Assembly: GCA_009392075.1 (NCBI GenBank)
Contig: VFHG01000112.1
Span: 1-8,002, forward strand
From: SAR202 cluster bacterium
GTDB taxonomy: Bacteria > Chloroflexota > Dehalococcoidia > UBA3495
Direction of reading: 5' to 3'
DNA: 8,002 nt
Part shown: piece by piece, positions 5,735 to 8,002 of the stretch
How positions within the stretch are numbered: the first letter of the stretch is position 1
Layout: each line of letters begins with the position of its first letter
Program-made: the position numbers and the translations under genes
The notes under the pieces: generated by a model
What the model was told of the DNA's origin: nothing
The model's input: only the letters and a program-made list of their open reading frames with translations
Database searches by the model: none

Positions 5735-6997
5735 TTAGTAGACCAAGGCTCGCAGCCGAGAAATACCCTGTTGGCTGGCTACTCCACAGACGTTGGTAGA
5801 AAACAGTTTTCGGGGCGCACCCAAGTCTTCGGCAACCTCTGCGTTGCCAGCGATAACCCTGCCTGACGCCGGTACCTGCCAATCGGTGTCTCGGCCGCCA
5901 ACGTACACTATAGCGTCGACCTCAGGATAGTTGAAGAGCAACGCAGACTCCGCGCGACGGTCCCAGGACATATCGGACACTTGGACGGTTGTCCGTATAC
6001 CAAGTTCCTCGCACCGGAGTGCCGTCTGGGACATATCGGCATGGGGCGCGCCTCCCCCGTATTTCGTGAGGACGGCGCCATCTGCGGACAAGTTCCACTT
6101 GGCTTGCTCTGCGGCAAGCATGCAAATCCGGTCCCTCTCTTCGTTATCGGATGCGGCTACGGTGGCTATTGTCCCAACGAAGGTGATCTCATCTTGCTGA
6201 TGCCGGCGGTACAGTTCTGTGATCACTGGGTGATTCTGGTAAAAATAGGTTTCTGCTCCCATTGCCCGATTGCAAGTGACAACCGCGCCGTCGAGCCATT
6301 CATTGGGGTGGAGTAAGACCGGCACCATGCCGGCCGTGTTGTCACCGTAGAGAATCTTTTCGTCTATTTCGGCCACTCTCTGCCTGGAGTGGATCTGTCC
6401 AATGTAAGCGAGACGCGGGAGACCCTCCCTGTCTTTCACAAAGGGTCCTTCCGAGTCGAAAATCTCCGCGGAGTCCGGTGTGATTTCCAAAGTGCATTTG
6501 GCCAGATAAACCGCTGTCGTCACAGATGCCAGGCGGGTAACAGCGAGCCCAGTGTGGCGTTCTAGTCCTTGAGCCGGGTGCGGGGTGATGACCAGATGAT
6601 GCAGTGACGTGTATGGAGAGGCTTCGCCCGCAGGCCCGGTCATCTCGAGTATTTTGGCGTTCTCCAGGGTGGCGCCATCATCAACAACCGTAACTGCTGC
6701 GCCGCGCAAAACATGAGTGGTTCCTTGGCCCGCCATCTTGATGGGGCCCAGGATGCCAGGAAAATCTGATCCCGAACCGGGCTCTTTGGCTCGTGGTTCA
6801 ATTATGTCGTAGACGACCCCGATCCGGCATTCTTCGCCGGGGCTTACGGTCTCAATGTCGACAGACTGCAATCTGCTGTCTTCCAATAGAAGTTGCCGCA
6901 GTTCGACCGGGTCCACTTCCAACTTGTTGCCTTCCAATTTTGTCGCGGCGCCAAGGGTGATTGAACCAATATCGTGGATGGCCAGCGTCAGACGCAT
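5735..6997 (-). CDS. grdE: Glycine/sarcosine/betaine reductase component B proprotein (GrdE type)
   Basis: The 420-residue product is a full-length GrdE-type proprotein. Landmarks are the N-terminal LEDSRLQSVDIETVSPGEECRIG, DIIEPRAKEPG, FPGILGPIKMAGQGTTHVLRGAAV, EMTGPAGEASPYTS, the block HPNEWLDGAVVTCNRAMGAETYFYQNHPVITELYRRH (residues 230-266) and a C-terminal family-like tail ending ALVY. In this family the precursor cleaves itself before a Cys, which becomes the pyruvoyl group that binds the amine substrate. The candidate here is Thr241-Cys242, splitting the chain into parts of about 241 and 179 residues. The ATG at 6997 has AGAGG 5 bases upstream. It is the first gene of the minus-strand operon and lies 60 bases before grdB. 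The sequence alone does not say whether glycine, sarcosine or betaine is the substrate (GrdE, GrdG or GrdI). Confidence 0.92.
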   Translation of the reverse strand: MRLTLAIHDIGSITLGAATKLEGNKLEVDPVELRQLLLEDSRLQSVDIETVSPGEECRIGVVYDIIEPRAKEPGSGSDFPGILGPIKMAGQGTTHVLRGAAVTVVDDGATLENAKILEMTGPAGEASPYTSLHHLVITPHPAQGLERHTGLAVTRLASVTTAVYLAKCTLEITPDSAEIFDSEGPFVKDREGLPRLAYIGQIHSRQRVAEIDEKILYGDNTAGMVPVLLHPNEWLDGAVVTCNRAMGAETYFYQNHPVITELYRRHQQDEITFVGTIATVAASDNEERDRICMLAAEQAKWNLSADGAVLTKYGGGAPHADMSQTALRCEELGIRTTVQVSDMSWDRRAESALLFNYPEVDAIVYVGGRDTDWQVPASGRVIAGNAEVAEDLGAPRKLFSTNVCGVASQQGISRLRALVY

Positions 6998-7135
6998 ATT
7001 GTCCTCTGGTTAGTTTGGATTCTTCGAAAATCGTGTTTATGATGCGGGCCATACAATGTTTTGGCAACCCTCTCTCGTGGCTGGCCCAACGTGTTTGAAC
7101 TGCCCAAAACCCACTGCTATACTCGACCGACCAAC
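6998..7135. promoter_or_regulatory. Divergent promoter region between grdE and grdC
   Basis: This 138-base gap separates the two divergent Grd arms, so it should carry both promoters and any shared regulator site. The grdC-facing promoter is clear and listed separately. Towards grdE I see only weak candidates (for example TTGCCA with CATAAA at a poor 20-base spacing), so this arm may need an activator or another sigma factor. No glycine-riboswitch fold is recognisable. Confidence 0.5.
7095..7123 (+). promoter_or_regulatory. Predicted promoter of grdC, close to the ATG
   Basis: TTGAAC (7095-7100, 4 of 6 consensus bases) is followed after exactly 17 bases by TATACT (7118-7123, 5 of 6). Transcription would start near 7130, only about 6 bases before the grdC ATG at 7136. 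No Shine-Dalgarno sequence lies between them, which suggests a leaderless or nearly leaderless mRNA. Confidence 0.55.
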
Positions 7136-8002
7136 ATGCAAACTGAAACTGTCTCAAAAGCGCCGGTGATTCAGGGCGTTCGCTACTTCCTGGCCCACAC
7201 ACCTGGTCTGGTTCAACACGGCTCCAAACCCTCCCGGGACTTGATGCTGGATCCAGGACTTGCGACCGATTTAGCTTCTCATCTCCGCTCTTTCTCAGAG
7301 GCCGCTGCTTATCTTCCCAACCGCGCGTTTCTCGGGGGCATTTACCCGGATGAACTGCTGAAGACTCCAAGGCCGTGGCACGGGTTGAACGGCGAATCCC
7401 CCAGGTGGAACCCCCATGGCGAGATAATGCCCGAAGAGGAATTCTACGGTCTGCTGAAGATCGGCGACTCCTTTGACCTTGTCTGGCTGGATGAGGATTT
7501 CATAAAAGATATATCGGCCACCGTTGCCGACCACCCATTGATTTCAGGGGATGACCTGGGAAAACTGGGTCAGGGCCACCCCCATTCAAAGATAAAAGAA
7601 ATGCTCACTGAAACGGCGGAGAGGTTACCGTTGCAACTCGGTGACGGACGGACTGTTGGATGTATAGTTGGAGCCCATGACCAAGACGCCACTCTGACTC
7701 CCGACGTGCTTCTGGAAAACCTGTCGTGCAAGGTCAGCGCCGCAATGGCTTTCCGCACATTGATGTCGCAGCTTGGCATCGACCCCAACGATATACCGTA
7801 CGTTATCAATTGTGGTGAAGAGGCTGTTGGCGAGAGATACCAACGGGGCGGCGGTAATCTGGCCAAGGGAATCGCCGAGATGTGCGGCTGCAGCAATGCC
7901 TCAGGATCAGATGTAAAGGCTTTCTGCTGCGGCCCGGTGCACGCCATGGTTATGGCGGCGGCTTTGGTGAACTCCGGCGTTTACAGGCAAGTGGCGGTGG
8001 TG
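7136..8002 (+). CDS. grdC: Glycine/sarcosine/betaine reductase component C beta subunit (3'-partial)
   Basis: The frame is open from ATG 7136 to the window end, giving 289 residues, a little over half of the usual length (about 510). Family landmarks are PVIQGVRYFLAHTPGLVQHG near the N-terminus, HLRSFSEAAAYLPNRAFLG, GEIMPEEEFYGLLKIGDSFDLV, VGCIVGAHDQD and INCGEEAVGERYQRGGGNLAKGIAEMCGCSNASGSDVKAF. Residues 259-289 look like the active-site region of beta-ketoacyl synthase III, with Cys264 in the place of the catalytic Cys (AFCCGPVHA versus AACAGFLYA). With GrdD, component C releases the acetyl group bound on GrdA as acetyl phosphate. It is transcribed away from grdE, which is unlike one single grd operon. 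The ATG lacks a Shine-Dalgarno sequence. grdD and possibly grdA would be expected beyond the right edge. Confidence 0.92.
   Translation, partial: MQTETVSKAPVIQGVRYFLAHTPGLVQHGSKPSRDLMLDPGLATDLASHLRSFSEAAAYLPNRAFLGGIYPDELLKTPRPWHGLNGESPRWNPHGEIMPEEEFYGLLKIGDSFDLVWLDEDFIKDISATVADHPLISGDDLGKLGQGHPHSKIKEMLTETAERLPLQLGDGRTVGCIVGAHDQDATLTPDVLLENLSCKVSAAMAFRTLMSQLGIDPNDIPYVINCGEEAVGERYQRGGGNLAKGIAEMCGCSNASGSDVKAFCCGPVHAMVMAAALVNSGVYRQVAVV

Noticed and set aside
6852..7370. 172-residue minus-strand ORF spanning the grdE-grdC gap
   Set aside because: It overlaps both strongly supported genes and the promoter region, and its translation has no recognisable family features.
7570..7947. 125-residue minus-strand ORF opposite grdC
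   Set aside because: It is a shadow of the well-supported grdC frame.
1..8002. CRISPR arrays, tRNA or rRNA genes, insertion sequences, GrdA-type selenoprotein gene
   Set aside because: I looked for repeated spacer-repeat units, RNA-gene folds, transposase motifs with terminal repeats, and a second in-frame UGA with GrdA features. None can be supported in this window.

Overview
This window holds the core of a glycine/sarcosine/betaine reductase (Grd) locus that includes a selenoprotein gene read through an in-frame UGA codon. It sits next to an unrelated, more GC-rich amidase block. The host must decode selenocysteine. The sequence does not fix the taxon. The moderately high GC content and the amidase/ABM monooxygenase neighbours do not look like the low-GC amino-acid-fermenting Clostridia where Grd was first studied. 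An uncultured proteobacterium or another GC-rich lineage seems more likely, but that is a guess.

Left edge (1-578). The 3' part of a gene for a small zinc-ribbon-like protein (+) is followed by a well-initiated small ORF of 48 codons (+) of unknown function. Then comes a non-coding stretch with a perfect 10-bp inverted repeat.

Amidase block (579-2480, minus strand). A consensus-like promoter drives an ABM-domain (YgiN-type) small protein and then an amidase-signature enzyme with an intact Ser-cisSer-Lys triad. This block looks clearly more GC-rich than the rest.

Grd operon (2481-6997, minus strand). The order of transcription is: grdE-type proprotein (component B, with a Thr241-Cys242 candidate pyruvoyl cleavage site); grdB-type selenoprotein (428 residues, Sec347 encoded by UGA, with a SECIS-like hairpin just downstream); a DUF255/YyaL/SSP411-type thioredoxin-fold protein with a CGFC motif; a 28-codon ORF that looks like the amputated N-terminus of a MetE-like methyltransferase; and a rho-independent-type terminator. 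The expected job of component B is to bind glycine, sarcosine or betaine through the pyruvoyl group and transfer the carboxymethyl group to selenoprotein A. The thioredoxin-like protein is a plausible redox partner.

Divergent arm (7136 to the right edge, + strand). grdC, the component C beta subunit, which is related to beta-ketoacyl synthase III, starts 138 bases from grdE. A good -35/-10 pair lies so close to its ATG that the mRNA may be leaderless. grdC runs off the window. grdD and grdA, if present, would be beyond it.
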